Below, one piece after another: positions 9,377 through 17,992 of a stretch of DNA of 64,000 nt (the first letter of the stretch is position 1; every line of letters starts with the position of its first letter). A program made the position numbers and the translations under genes. Source of the DNA: Chitinophagaceae bacterium (lineage in GTDB: Bacteria > Bacteroidota > Bacteroidia > Chitinophagales > Chitinophagaceae). The notes beneath the pieces were generated by a model that ran no database searches, had not been told where the DNA came from, and saw nothing but the letters and a program-made list of their open reading frames with translations. The stretch is from positions 1,192,501 to 1,256,500 of the forward strand of contig JADKJC010000002.1 of assembly GCA_016722465.1 (NCBI GenBank), read 5' to 3'.

Positions 9377-10477
9377 ATGGATTTTTTTGAACAGATCTAT
9401 TTCAGCAATACGGTGAAAAGCTACCTGGTAGTGGCAGGTATTATCCTGTTTGCACTACTGGTAAAAAAATATTTATCCCGTTACATCATTGCATTGTTTT
9501 TAAGGTTTGCCAAAAGGATATGGAAAACGCTGGATAAAAACACGTTTGTCGATAAAGTTGCCCAGCCGTTGGGGTGGTTTGTAGTGATTGTGGTATCTGT
9601 TTTTTCCATTGACAAACTCAATTTCCCTGAAATACTTGATTATGAAATTTACGGCCATACAAGCAGGGATATTCTCTCAAGAATCGGACCCGGCATTATC
9701 ATATTCGTTTTCACCTGGTTGTTGCTGCGGCTAATTGATTTCATTGCAGGTGTGCTGGAAGAAAAAGCCAACCTCACTGTTGATACAAGGGATAACCAGC
9801 TCATTATTTTCTTTCGTGATTTTTTAAAAGTGATCGTGGGTATCTGCGGTGTGCTGCTGGTGATCAAAGCCTGCTTTCACCAACCTATTGGCAATGTGCT
9901 CACCGGCCTTAGTATTGTAGGAGCAGCATTGGCACTGGCTGCCAAGGAAAGCCTGGAAAACCTGATCGCTTCCTTTATCATATTTTTCGACAAGCCATTT
10001 TTCACTGGTGATACCGTAAAAGTAAATACTGTAACAGGAACGGTGGAACGCATTGGCCTCCGCAGTACCAGGATACGTACAGCTGATAAAACACTGGTGA
10101 CAGTTCCCAACAAACAAATGGTGGACAGCGTGGTTGACAACTGGAGCCTTCGTACCGAAAGAAGGACGGAAATAAAACTGGAACTGTCTGCTAAAACTAC
10201 TGAAGCAACACTAAAGCAAATAACCACCGGTATCAAAAAAATATTGTCTGCCTACAGCAACAGAATCAACAATTCAGAAGTTTTTGTAAAAGACATTATC
10301 AGGAATACTATCCTGATAAGCGTTGAATATTTCACAGAGCCCATTCCGCTCAATGAATATTTCCAGCTTAAGAACGACATCAACCTGCAGGTAAAAAAAC
10401 TGGCAGAGGACAACGATGCTGAATTTGCCGGCGAAACAAGCAGCCTTGTAATAAGGGAGGATAGCAAGGAAGGATAA
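9377..10477 (+). CDS. Small-conductance mechanosensitive channel family protein
   Basis: An MscS-family channel of 366 residues that would relieve turgor during osmotic downshock. Three to four N-terminal membrane helices precede the conserved pore helix and beta domain, GLSIVGAALALAAKESLENL at about 174-193. This is followed by FFDKPFFTGDTVKV and the RLGLRSTRIRT-like segment (here RIGLRSTRIRT) of the family. The C-terminal alpha/beta domain is present. The gene follows the lipoprotein by 28 bp. Its stop codon directly abuts the stop of the convergent merR gene with no spacer. Confidence 0.9.
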   Translation: MDFFEQIYFSNTVKSYLVVAGIILFALLVKKYLSRYIIALFLRFAKRIWKTLDKNTFVDKVAQPLGWFVVIVVSVFSIDKLNFPEILDYEIYGHTSRDILSRIGPGIIIFVFTWLLLRLIDFIAGVLEEKANLTVDTRDNQLIIFFRDFLKVIVGICGVLLVIKACFHQPIGNVLTGLSIVGAALALAAKESLENLIASFIIFFDKPFFTGDTVKVNTVTGTVERIGLRSTRIRTADKTLVTVPNKQMVDSVVDNWSLRTERRTEIKLELSAKTTEATLKQITTGIKKILSAYSNRINNSEVFVKDIIRNTILISVEYFTEPIPLNEYFQLKNDINLQVKKLAEDNDAEFAGETSSLVIREDSKEG

Positions 10478-11002
10478 CTACAAACTCGCTTTCAGTTCAT
10501 TTAAAAAGTCCTTTAATTTCTTAAGCGCTTCAATAGTCCTGAATTTCTCTTCAGCTTTTTTATTGTTTTTAAAATAATCCTTGGCGCCTTCCAGTGTATA
10601 TTTTTTCTCCCTGGTAAGATGGTAGATCAATTGCAGATTCTTTACATCTTCCGGGCGGAACAGCCTGTCTCCCTTGCCATTTTTCTTTGGCTTCAGCACA
10701 TCAAATTCATTCTCCCAAAGCCTGATCAGCGATGGGTTTACATTAAACCACACCGCCACCTGCCCGATAGAATAATACATTTTCTTAAACAGCACTTCAT
10801 CTTCCGGCACTTCCACCAGGTGTATCCCGGCGCTCATTTCCTTCATGCTCTTTCTGCCCCTGGTCGATTTTTTCTTTTCTTCAACCGGCGCTATTACAAC
10901 AGGCGGTGCAGGCACTTTTTTCCTGGCAACAGGCTTTTTTACCGGCGCAGGTTCCGCTGGTAAATCGTCAAATGCAAATGCTATTCGTGTTTGTTCGGCC
11001 AT
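10478..11002 (-). CDS. MerR-family transcriptional regulator
   Basis: A DNA-binding regulator of 174 residues. The first ~70 residues are Pro/Lys/Ala-rich and probably disordered. A MerR winged helix-turn-helix follows (about 76-150): YYSIGQVAVWFNVNPSLIRL, then FRPEDVKNLQLIYHL and EGAKDYF. There is no effector-binding domain after the HTH; the chain ends with a short Lys-rich helix. This short MerR form, adjacent to an M23 peptidase gene, is common in Bacteroidota. Target genes are unknown. Confidence 0.85.
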   Translation of the reverse strand: MAEQTRIAFAFDDLPAEPAPVKKPVARKKVPAPPVVIAPVEEKKKSTRGRKSMKEMSAGIHLVEVPEDEVLFKKMYYSIGQVAVWFNVNPSLIRLWENEFDVLKPKKNGKGDRLFRPEDVKNLQLIYHLTREKKYTLEGAKDYFKNNKKAEEKFRTIEALKKLKDFLNELKASL

Positions 11003-11076
11003 TATAGTCGCAAAAATAAGTAAGTTTTTTTCCGGCCGCTAAGCCCATAACATTTCACCCTTAGGGGATAGGGGCA

Positions 11077-12048
11077 TTAATCAAAACTTTTTGCACTGCC
11101 TGTTGCGGCAATCTTCAGCAACCGGTCATACTGCTCTGCATTCAGGTCATTAAAGAAAAAGTAAACAGGATCAACCGGCCTGTTATTGATGTGTACCTCA
11201 TAATGGCAATGCGGCCCGGTACTGGCCCCTGTACTGCCCACCCATCCTATCACTTCGCCACGTTTTACCTGTTGCCCGCCTCTTACCTTTACCCTTACCA
11301 TGTGCATGTACTCAGTTTCATATCCATAGCCGTGATTGATGATGACATGGTTTCCGGTTCCTGTTCCAGGCCCTGCCGCTGTTACCCTTCCATCCCCGGT
11401 TGCATAGATTGGCGTTCCCTGCGGTGCAGTAAAGTCGAGCCCGTTGTGCATTTTAGGAATACCGTAAATAGGGTGTATACGCATACCAAAACCACTGGCT
11501 ACCCTTGAAAGGTCTTTATTGCTCACCGGCTGAATGGCAGGTATACTGGCCAGTTTTACATCCTGGCTTTTTATCAGCTTTTCAATAGCCCCATAACTGT
11601 TCCGCTGGTATTCTATCCTGGCACTGATATTACTTAACTGTGCAGCAATGTCTTTGTTCAGCTGTTCATCACTCATGGCACTTACTTTCTCAAACTCTTT
11701 CGACTTTTCTGTGAGCTTGGCCCTGGCACTGTCTGGCAGAGGGTTGGCTTCAAAAATGGAGCGGTACACATCATTATCCCTTTTTTCCAGTTCGGCCATT
11801 TGCCCATCGAGTGCGTTTAATTTTGCCGCAAGATTATTATAATCGTCCTTCAGCATTTTGTAGCGTTGCTGCGTTGCATTATCGGTTGGCTTGGGAATGA
11901 ATTTGGTGTACACCCATATTACCAGTGCCGCAGTTACCAAAAAGGCAGACAATAAACCAAATATCCGCAGCAGCTTTACCCGAAAGGGCGTTACCAGCTT
12001 TTCGTAGCGCAGCGTATTGGTGTTATAGAAGTATTTAATTTTTTTCAT
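11077..12048 (-). CDS. M23 family metallopeptidase, membrane-anchored
   Basis: Probable peptidoglycan endopeptidase or activator facing the periplasm. One membrane helix lies near residues 26-50, followed by a coiled coil (about 60-170) and a LytM/M23 domain (about 195-300). The zinc-site motifs are intact: HNGLD (HxxxD) and HCHYEVH (HxH), with GDGRVTAAG and GWVGSTGASTGPH between them, so the enzyme should be active rather than a degenerate EnvC-like activator. Length is 323 residues. It lies 74 bp upstream of merR on the same strand. Confidence 0.92.
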   Translation of the reverse strand: MKKIKYFYNTNTLRYEKLVTPFRVKLLRIFGLLSAFLVTAALVIWVYTKFIPKPTDNATQQRYKMLKDDYNNLAAKLNALDGQMAELEKRDNDVYRSIFEANPLPDSARAKLTEKSKEFEKVSAMSDEQLNKDIAAQLSNISARIEYQRNSYGAIEKLIKSQDVKLASIPAIQPVSNKDLSRVASGFGMRIHPIYGIPKMHNGLDFTAPQGTPIYATGDGRVTAAGPGTGTGNHVIINHGYGYETEYMHMVRVKVRGGQQVKRGEVIGWVGSTGASTGPHCHYEVHINNRPVDPVYFFFNDLNAEQYDRLLKIAATGSAKSFD

Positions 12049-12437
12049 GCCTTACAGCCGAAATGGATTTACAAAATATCAGATTTTATTTTTTTTGTTA
12101 CCAGCTGTTGCGCCTTGTGTTATCATAGTTGTGTCACTCACTTGTACAACATACCTTTATTCCCCAACCTCATCACCCTGCCTTGAATAAACATTTTATC
12201 TTCCACATCAACAACGGTACTTTAATCAGCAAGAACACAATCACGATAATCTTTGCAATCCCATCGAATCTCTGTTCAGGCAAAATACTGAGCAAACGGT
12301 TTCAAATTTTGAGGTGCTTTCTTTAAGCCCTTCAGGGGTTTGGGGCATCGGGTTTTCCTTTACCTTTGCGCCACGCCAACCATAGCGTACAAATATAGAC
12401 TGTTAAATCGCAAAAATCAACCCAAAAGATACCGGTT
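12049..12437. other. Gene-free region holding the alaS promoter
   Basis: This 389-bp stretch lies between divergent genes. The right end holds the alaS promoter and leader. The left 250 bp show no ORF with family features. A minus-strand reading near 12170-12300 has a short hydrophobic segment (IVIVFLLIKVPLLMW) that could be a gene remnant, but there is no clear start and no neighbour to support it. Confidence 0.5.
12339..12368 (+). promoter_or_regulatory. Promoter of alaS
   Basis: TTTG at 12339-12342 and TACCTTTG at 12361-12368 are spaced by 18 bp, an exact match to the Bacteroidota -33/-7 arrangement. Transcription would begin near 12375 and give a leader of about 60 nt before the alaS ATG. 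Confidence 0.8.
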
Positions 12438-15098
12438 ATGATGACGAGTGCTGAAATACGCCAACAATTCCTCGATTTTTTTAAATCAAAAGAGCACACA
12501 ATTGTTCCCTCTGCGCCCATTGTTTTGAAAGATGATCCCACGCTGCTGTTCACCAATGCAGGTATGAACCAGTTTAAAGATTATTTCCTGGGCAATAAGC
12601 CGGCACCCTATAACAGGGCGGCTGATACGCAAAAATGCCTGAGGGTAAGCGGCAAACACAACGACCTGGAAGAAGTAGGCGTAGACACCTATCACCACAC
12701 CATGTTTGAAATGCTGGGCAACTGGAGCTTTGGCGATTATTTTAAAGCCGAGGCCATTGCGTGGAGCTGGGAGCTGCTGACGGAAGTGTACAAAATTCCC
12801 AAAGACCGTTTGTATGTAACCGTTTTTGAAGGTGATGCAAAAGAAAACATACCTGCTTCCAAAATTGCGCTGGCAGAATGGAAGAAGATTGTAGCGGAGG
12901 ACAAGATCATTTTTGGGAACAAAAAGGATAATTTTTGGGAAATGGGTGATACCGGCCCCTGCGGCCCCTGTAGTGAGATACATGTTGACTGCAGGCCCGA
13001 TGAAGAAAGGGCTAAAATACCCGGCAGGGAACTGGTGAATAAAGATCATCCCCAGGTGATAGAGATATGGAACAATGTATTTATACAATACAACCGTAAA
13101 AAAGATGGTTCACTTGAACCTTTACCTGCCACACACGTGGATACAGGTATGGGCTTTGAACGGCTGGTACGGGTGCTACAGCAAAAAAACAGCAATTATG
13201 ATACGGATGTTTTCTCTGGTACCATTGCCGCAACAGAAAAGATCGTTGGTAAAAAATATAACGCTCTTGCAACACCCTCTTCGCAAAGCCCTCCCTCCTT
13301 TGGAGGGAGTTGGAGGGAGGCGATTGCCTTCCGTGTAATTGCGGATCATATCAGGGCCATCAGTTTTTGTATTGCAGATGGACAGCTGCCATCAAATACA
13401 GGTGCAGGTTATGTAATCAGAAGAATTTTGAGAAGGGCCGCCAGATATTATTATTCTTACCTCGACTATAAGCAACCATTGCTATACCAGTTGTTGCCTG
13501 TAATTGCAACGCAGTTTGAAAATGTATTTCCCGAATTAAATGCACAGAAAGATTTTGTGGGTAAGGTAATCAAAGAAGAAGAAGAGGCATTTTTAAGAAC
13601 ACTGGCGAGTGGTCTTAAAAGGATTGAAGATGTCATTGCTGCTTCGCAGGCTACAAAAATCATCGATGGCAGAAGTGCCTTTGAATTGAATGATACTTTT
13701 GGATTTCCTATCGATCTTACTAAACTAATAGCAACAGAAAATAATTTAAGTGTTGACGAAGCTGGTTATGAAAAAGCAAGAAAGGAGCAACAGGAAAGAG
13801 GCCGGGCTGCCACCACTTTGGAAACCGAAGACTGGATCACACTCATCGATAATAAAACTAACCAATTTGTAGGTTACGATTCTTTAGAAACCGCCGGCAA
13901 TATCATTAAATACCGTAAAGTAACAGCCAAAGGAAAAGCATCTTATCAATTGATACTGGACAATACCCCATTCTATGCGGAGAGTGGTGGGCAGGTGGGA
14001 GATACAGGGACGTTGCAATTTGGCGAAGAGACCATTGAAGTGACCAATACCAAAAAAGAAAACGACCTTATCATTCACTTTACAGAAAAACTGCCTGCAG
14101 TAATTGAAGGAAGTATTGTTGCCAAAGTAAATGCTGCAAGAAGAAAAGCCATCACAGTTCATCACAGCGTTACACATCTCATGCACTCCGCTTTACGCAA
14201 AGTACTCGGCACACATGTAGCACAAAAAGGCAGCCTGGTAAATGAAGAACACCTGCGTTTCGACTTTAGCCATTTTGCCAAAGTAACCGACGAAGAACTG
14301 GCAAAGGTAGAAGCCATCGTAAATGAAAAGATAAGAGAGAATGTACCGGTAGTGATCAAGTCAATGCATAAAGATGAAGCTATTGCACTAGGTGCGATGG
14401 CTTTGTTTGGCGAAAAATATGGTGATACGGTGAGAGTCGTGATCATGGACCCCAACTACTCCATTGAATTGTGTGGTGGTACACATGTGGGCAGTACCGG
14501 AGAGCTTGGCATCTTTAAAATTATAAGTGAAAGTGCAGTAGCAGCAGGCGTAAGAAGGGTGGAAGCGGTTTGTGGCAGATCTGCTGAAGTTTTTATCAAC
14601 GAAGAACTGGATGCCATCCGGTCAGTAAGGCATACATTGAAAAGTCCTAAAGACATTGGCAAAACAATAGAATGCCTGCAGGCGGAAAATTCCTTTCTTA
14701 AAAAACATATTGAAAGCCTGGAAGCAAGACAACTCGTTGGCATCCGCAACGAACTGCTGCAGAAGGATGAGATCATCAACAATGTAACTTTTGTGGGAGA
14801 CATTGTTGAAGTAGGCAATGCCGATGCACTAAAAAAACTGGCCGGCGATTTGAAAAACCACCTGCATGATGCTGTCATTACGCTTTGCGCCAACATCGAC
14901 GGTAAAGCTTATGTTGCCATCAGCATTGCCGATACGGTAGCGGCAGCCAAAAACTTAGATGCCGGAAAGATCATTAAGGAACATGTTTCCGTATTAATCA
15001 AAGGCGGCGGCGGCGGACAAAAGACCCTTGCCACAGCAGGCGGACAGGACATCAGCAATTTGAAAGCAGTGATTGAGAAAGTAAGGTCATTATTATAG
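12438..15098 (+). CDS. alaS: Alanine--tRNA ligase
   Basis: Charges tRNA-Ala with alanine and edits mischarged Ser/Gly. Length is 886 residues. The class II core starts at SAEIRQQFLDFF and includes the GAGYVIRRILRRA segment. The editing domain carries HSVTHLMHSAL (HxxxH) near 575-585 and CGGTH near 678-682, the metal site. The C-Ala region ends in GGGGGQKTLATAGG. One oddity is a Ser/Pro/Gly-rich insert of about 18 residues near 280-297, encoded by a palindromic repeat, just before the conserved AFRVIADHIRAISF. It has its own promoter and a terminator follows. Confidence 0.97.
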   Translation: MMTSAEIRQQFLDFFKSKEHTIVPSAPIVLKDDPTLLFTNAGMNQFKDYFLGNKPAPYNRAADTQKCLRVSGKHNDLEEVGVDTYHHTMFEMLGNWSFGDYFKAEAIAWSWELLTEVYKIPKDRLYVTVFEGDAKENIPASKIALAEWKKIVAEDKIIFGNKKDNFWEMGDTGPCGPCSEIHVDCRPDEERAKIPGRELVNKDHPQVIEIWNNVFIQYNRKKDGSLEPLPATHVDTGMGFERLVRVLQQKNSNYDTDVFSGTIAATEKIVGKKYNALATPSSQSPPSFGGSWREAIAFRVIADHIRAISFCIADGQLPSNTGAGYVIRRILRRAARYYYSYLDYKQPLLYQLLPVIATQFENVFPELNAQKDFVGKVIKEEEEAFLRTLASGLKRIEDVIAASQATKIIDGRSAFELNDTFGFPIDLTKLIATENNLSVDEAGYEKARKEQQERGRAATTLETEDWITLIDNKTNQFVGYDSLETAGNIIKYRKVTAKGKASYQLILDNTPFYAESGGQVGDTGTLQFGEETIEVTNTKKENDLIIHFTEKLPAVIEGSIVAKVNAARRKAITVHHSVTHLMHSALRKVLGTHVAQKGSLVNEEHLRFDFSHFAKVTDEELAKVEAIVNEKIRENVPVVIKSMHKDEAIALGAMALFGEKYGDTVRVVIMDPNYSIELCGGTHVGSTGELGIFKIISESAVAAGVRRVEAVCGRSAEVFINEELDAIRSVRHTLKSPKDIGKTIECLQAENSFLKKHIESLEARQLVGIRNELLQKDEIINNVTFVGDIVEVGNADALKKLAGDLKNHLHDAVITLCANIDGKAYVAISIADTVAAAKNLDAGKIIKEHVSVLIKGGGGGQKTLATAGGQDISNLKAVIEKVRSLL
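13289..13320. repeat. Palindromic insert within alaS
   Basis: CTCCCTCC (13291-13298) and GGAGGGAG (13302-13309) form a perfect 8-bp hairpin with a TTT loop, followed by another GGAGGGAGG. It is translated in frame as SPPSFGGSWRE. Similar TCCCTCC-TTT-GGAGGGA sequences are recalled as interspersed palindromes in Bacteroidota genomes, so this is probably a tolerated in-frame insertion in a loop of the enzyme. Confidence 0.6.
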
Positions 15099-15120
15099 CC
15101 ACCACTTTTTTTAAGACGAA

Positions 15121-15147
15121 GGGAAGTTGTAATGACTTCCCTTTTTT
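15121..15147 (+). terminator. Intrinsic terminator of alaS
   Basis: GGGAAGT (15121-15127) pairs with ACTTCCC (15135-15141) around a TGTAATG loop and is followed by six T residues. It lies 23 bp after the alaS stop codon. Confidence 0.85.
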
Positions 15148-15158
15148 AATTTAGAGAA

Positions 15159-15667
15159 ATGAACATTACAATAGAAACGCCCCACTATACCTACGGCAGT
15201 TTACTGAAGCCGATGCAGCACTCATACGGCAACTCAATGGTGACCCGGGGTGCTCCGGTATATCCCTGAGCCTGTTCCCGAAACAGATGAGGCGGCAAGG
15301 CAAATAATTACCAATATCGTTTTACCACAATACCAAAACAAACTTGGCCGCTGGGCGGTACATTTGAAAGCAACCAATGAATTCGTTGGCTGGTGCGGTT
15401 TAAAATGTCTGAAAGAAAATAATGAAATTGACCTCGGTTACCGTTTTAAACCATCTGCATGGGGCAAGGGCTATGCAACAGAAGCAGCAAAAGCTACACT
15501 GGCTTATGGCCTGGATACACTGTTGCTCAAAAAAATTATTGCACACACACATTGATAATATTGCATCACAAAAAGTGCTGGAGAAAATAGGAATGCAGTA
15601 TGTTGGTGAAGGTATAGACAGCCGGGTCCGGGTAAAAGGATATGTTTCATTCAGCAACAACCTGTAA
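15159..15667 (+). pseudogene. GNAT-family N-acetyltransferase, multiply frameshifted
   Basis: A RimJ/RimL-like acetyltransferase of about 170 residues that is broken in this sequence. Reading from ATG 15159, the family sequence is recovered only by restoring bases at three places. A G near 15183/15184 gives ETPRLYLRQFTEADAALIR. An A near 15248 gives NGDPEVLRYIPEP. Two bases in the CA repeat at about 15542-15550 give IIAHTHIDNIASQKVLEKIG. The middle third (15250-15555) and last third are otherwise well conserved, with the acetyl-CoA loop WGKGYATEAAKA. Either the gene decayed recently or the consensus has local indel errors. It lies between the alaS terminator and a bestrophin gene. Confidence 0.85.
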
Positions 15668-15679
15668 TTTTATCAGCTT

Positions 15680-16564
15680 ATGATCAACTACAATCCAAAA
15701 GACTGGTTTACTTTTATTTTCCGCTTTCACAAAGCAGATACTTTCCGCAAGTTATTGCCGCTTATTATCGGGGTAAGCATTTATTCCGGGCTTATCGGCT
15801 ACCTTGAAATTGAGGTTTTTCGCTTAACTGAAAAAAACTACCTCAAAAATATCCCCGTTATGCACAGCCTGCTGGGCTTTGCTATTTCCATGCTGCTGGT
15901 ATTTCGCACCAATACCGCCTACGACCGCTGGTGGGAAGGAAGAAAACTATGGGGGGCACTGGTGAACAACAGCCGAAATTTTGCAATGAAATTATCTGTA
16001 ATGCTGCCGGAGTCAGAAAAGGAACAGCGTATTTTTTTTAGAAAAACCATCCCGGCTTTTGCATATGCCCTCTTTAACCATCTGAAAGCGGAACATACCA
16101 GGATAGAATTGTTTGAAGCAGATGCCGCACACCCGGTATTAAAACAAATTGATACAGAAAAGCATGTACCCAACCAGGTTGCACTACTGATGTACAGGCA
16201 TATACAGCAATTGTACAAAGAAGAAAAACTAAATGGCGACCAGTTAATTGTACTGAATGCAGAGCTTCAGTCATTCACAGATATATGTGGTGCCTGTGAA
16301 AGGATCAAGAATACCCCGATTCCTTTTTCGTATAGTGTGTTCATTAAAAAATTCATTTTCTTTTATACCATGACATTACCTTTTGGCTTTGCCTTTAACC
16401 TCGGCTACTATGTGGTACCGGTAGTAGCACTTATATTTTATGTACTGGCCAGCCTTGAACTGATTGCTGAAGAAATTGAAGATCCTTTTGGAGGCGATGC
16501 CAATGATGTACCCACCGAAAAAATCGCTATGAACATTCACAAGCATGTAGCAGAAATTTTATAA
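15680..16564 (+). CDS. Bestrophin family ion channel
   Basis: A membrane protein of 294 residues related to bestrophin (RFP/UPF0187). Bacterial members form pentameric ion channels in the inner membrane. Recognisable segments are LLGFAISMLLVFRTNTAYDR and WWEGRKLWGALVNNSRN near residues 58-95, and the C-terminal LELIAEEIEDPFGGDANDVP near 255-275, the family signature. Helices lie at about 25-45, 55-75, 225-240 and 240-258. It begins 12 bp after the broken acetyltransferase gene. Confidence 0.93.
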   Translation: MINYNPKDWFTFIFRFHKADTFRKLLPLIIGVSIYSGLIGYLEIEVFRLTEKNYLKNIPVMHSLLGFAISMLLVFRTNTAYDRWWEGRKLWGALVNNSRNFAMKLSVMLPESEKEQRIFFRKTIPAFAYALFNHLKAEHTRIELFEADAAHPVLKQIDTEKHVPNQVALLMYRHIQQLYKEEKLNGDQLIVLNAELQSFTDICGACERIKNTPIPFSYSVFIKKFIFFYTMTLPFGFAFNLGYYVVPVVALIFYVLASLELIAEEIEDPFGGDANDVPTEKIAMNIHKHVAEIL

Positions 16565-16575
16565 CGCTATTTCTA

Positions 16576-16681
16576 CCACGAATTACACAGCTTCGCACAG
16601 AAGTGGCTTAATTAGTTATCTAATCGAACTTTATTTTAATACCCACTTTAAAACATCTGTGTTGATTTGTGCAATTCGTGG
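16576..16681. repeat. 106-bp inverted-repeat element (MITE-like)
   Basis: Outer arms CCACGAATTACAC (16576-16588) and GTGCAATTCGTGG (16669-16681) match at 12 of 13 positions. Inside them, CACAGA pairs with TCTGTG and AAGTGG with CCACTT, so the whole unit can fold into one long hairpin. It contains no ORF and lies between the bestrophin and PDZ genes. Its structure suggests a non-autonomous interspersed repeat. Confidence 0.7.
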
Positions 16682-16797
16682 CGCAAACACCCGAACAATA
16701 AAAATTTTGTTAAAGCCAAAAAAATATCTGCGAAAGATTTCGTAATTAAAAAATATCTCCTATTTTTGAATTACTAAAAGCTTCGTAAACAAAATTA

Positions 16798-17904
16798 ATG
16801 AGTATGAAAAAGATAACAATCGCAATGCTGGCCTTTACTGTACTGCCCTTCATAGCCATGGCACAGGATGGTAAAAAAGAAAGGGTTGAAAAAGAAGAGA
16901 TCATTGAAAAAAGGGAAGCCCCGGAAAGAAAAGAACGCCCGGAAAAGAAGGAAACCCAGGAAATTATCATTAAGCAAAATGGGGACAAAGACATTAAGCT
17001 GAAAGTGGAAATTGATGGTGATAACATCACCGTAAATGGGCAGCCTTTATCTGAGTTTAAAGACAAAAACATTACCATCAACAAAAGGAAAATGACCATC
17101 ACAGATGGTGACCATATTATGAACTGGAATTTTTCCGGGGATGGTGATGGCTGGGAAAAATTCGGTGAAACTTTTGGGGAGAGTTTCGGCGAACACTGGA
17201 ATGGAGAAGATCATAACAGCAGTGGCGCTTTTTTAGGTGTTACAACCGAAACAGAGGGAGAGGGAGTAAAAGTAGTAGAAGTGGTAAAAGGCAGTGCAGC
17301 TGAAAAAGCCGGTTTGAAAAAAGGAGATATTATTACCAAGGTGGGCGAAGAAAAAATAACCAGTCCTGAAATATTATCAGATGTTATTGGTTTTAAAAAG
17401 CCAACTAATGAAGTAAAGATAACCTACAAGAGAGCTGGAAAGGAAAGTACAGTGAAAGCAACACTTGGCAAAAGGAAGCAGACAAGAGCACTTGCATTCA
17501 CTGCCCCCCGTGGCAATATGCGGTCATTCACCCTGCCACCAACCCCTCCTTTAACCAATATGGAAGGTTACCAGGATGACATCATTGAGCTGCAGGAAAA
17601 TGCATTGTATCATGCCTTCCCGGGCAGGAAAAAAATTGGTTTGAAAATACAGGATACCGAAGAAGGCAATGGTGTTAAAATAATCAACGTGGAAGACAGC
17701 AGTGCTGCAGCCACGGCTGGTATTAAAAAAGATGACATCATCAGTGAAATAGATGGTAGAAAAGTAGAGAATACAGATGATGCAAGAGAGCAACTGGCTC
17801 CGGCTGAAGACAAAAAATCATATAAAATAAAGATCAACCGCGGCGGTTCAGAGATGAATTTTGATGTAAAGATTCCGAGAAAACTGAAAACTGCCAACCT
17901 GTAA
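16798..17904 (+). CDS. Periplasmic protein with two PDZ domains
   Basis: A 368-residue exported protein. Residues 1-22 are a signal peptide ending in AMAQ. Residues 23-60 are very rich in Lys/Glu and probably unstructured. PDZ domain 1 spans about 140-225 (GAFLGVTTE, AAEKAGLKKGDIITKVG). PDZ domain 2 spans about 270-365 (KIGLKIQDTE, AAATAGIKKDDIISEIDG). No protease domain is attached, unlike HtrA or CtpA, so it is more likely a peptide-binding scaffold or adaptor in envelope quality control. ATG 16798 and ATG 16804 are both usable. A terminator follows directly. Confidence 0.87.
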   Translation: MSMKKITIAMLAFTVLPFIAMAQDGKKERVEKEEIIEKREAPERKERPEKKETQEIIIKQNGDKDIKLKVEIDGDNITVNGQPLSEFKDKNITINKRKMTITDGDHIMNWNFSGDGDGWEKFGETFGESFGEHWNGEDHNSSGAFLGVTTETEGEGVKVVEVVKGSAAEKAGLKKGDIITKVGEEKITSPEILSDVIGFKKPTNEVKITYKRAGKESTVKATLGKRKQTRALAFTAPRGNMRSFTLPPTPPLTNMEGYQDDIIELQENALYHAFPGRKKIGLKIQDTEEGNGVKIINVEDSSAAATAGIKKDDIISEIDGRKVENTDDAREQLAPAEDKKSYKIKINRGGSEMNFDVKIPRKLKTANL

Positions 17905-17923
17905 AGTATAGCCCCTAATAAGG

Positions 17924-17957
17924 AAATGCCCCCCAACTGCGTTGAGGGGCATTTTTA
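17924..17957 (+). terminator. Intrinsic terminator after the PDZ gene
   Basis: AAATGCCCC (17924-17932) pairs with GGGGCATTT (17946-17954), with an inner AAC/GTT stem, and the run of T residues continues from the right arm. It ends the PDZ transcript just before the mutL promoter; the mutL -33 element overlaps its right arm. Confidence 0.85.
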
Positions 17958-17970
17958 TTGCTTATTTTTG
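17942..17970 (+). promoter_or_regulatory. Promoter of mutL
   Basis: TATTTTTG at 17963-17970 fits the -7 consensus. A TTG at 17942-17944 is 18 bp upstream and fits a -33 element, inside the preceding terminator stem. The leader before the TTG start codon would be only about 15-17 nt. Confidence 0.6.
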
Positions 17971-17992
17971 CCGCTTAAACGACTAACAGATT

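Noticed and set aside
12129..12326. Plus-strand ORF of 65 codons upstream of alaS
   Set aside because: No ribosome-binding or promoter support, unusual composition, and it overlaps the alaS -33 region; treated as non-coding.
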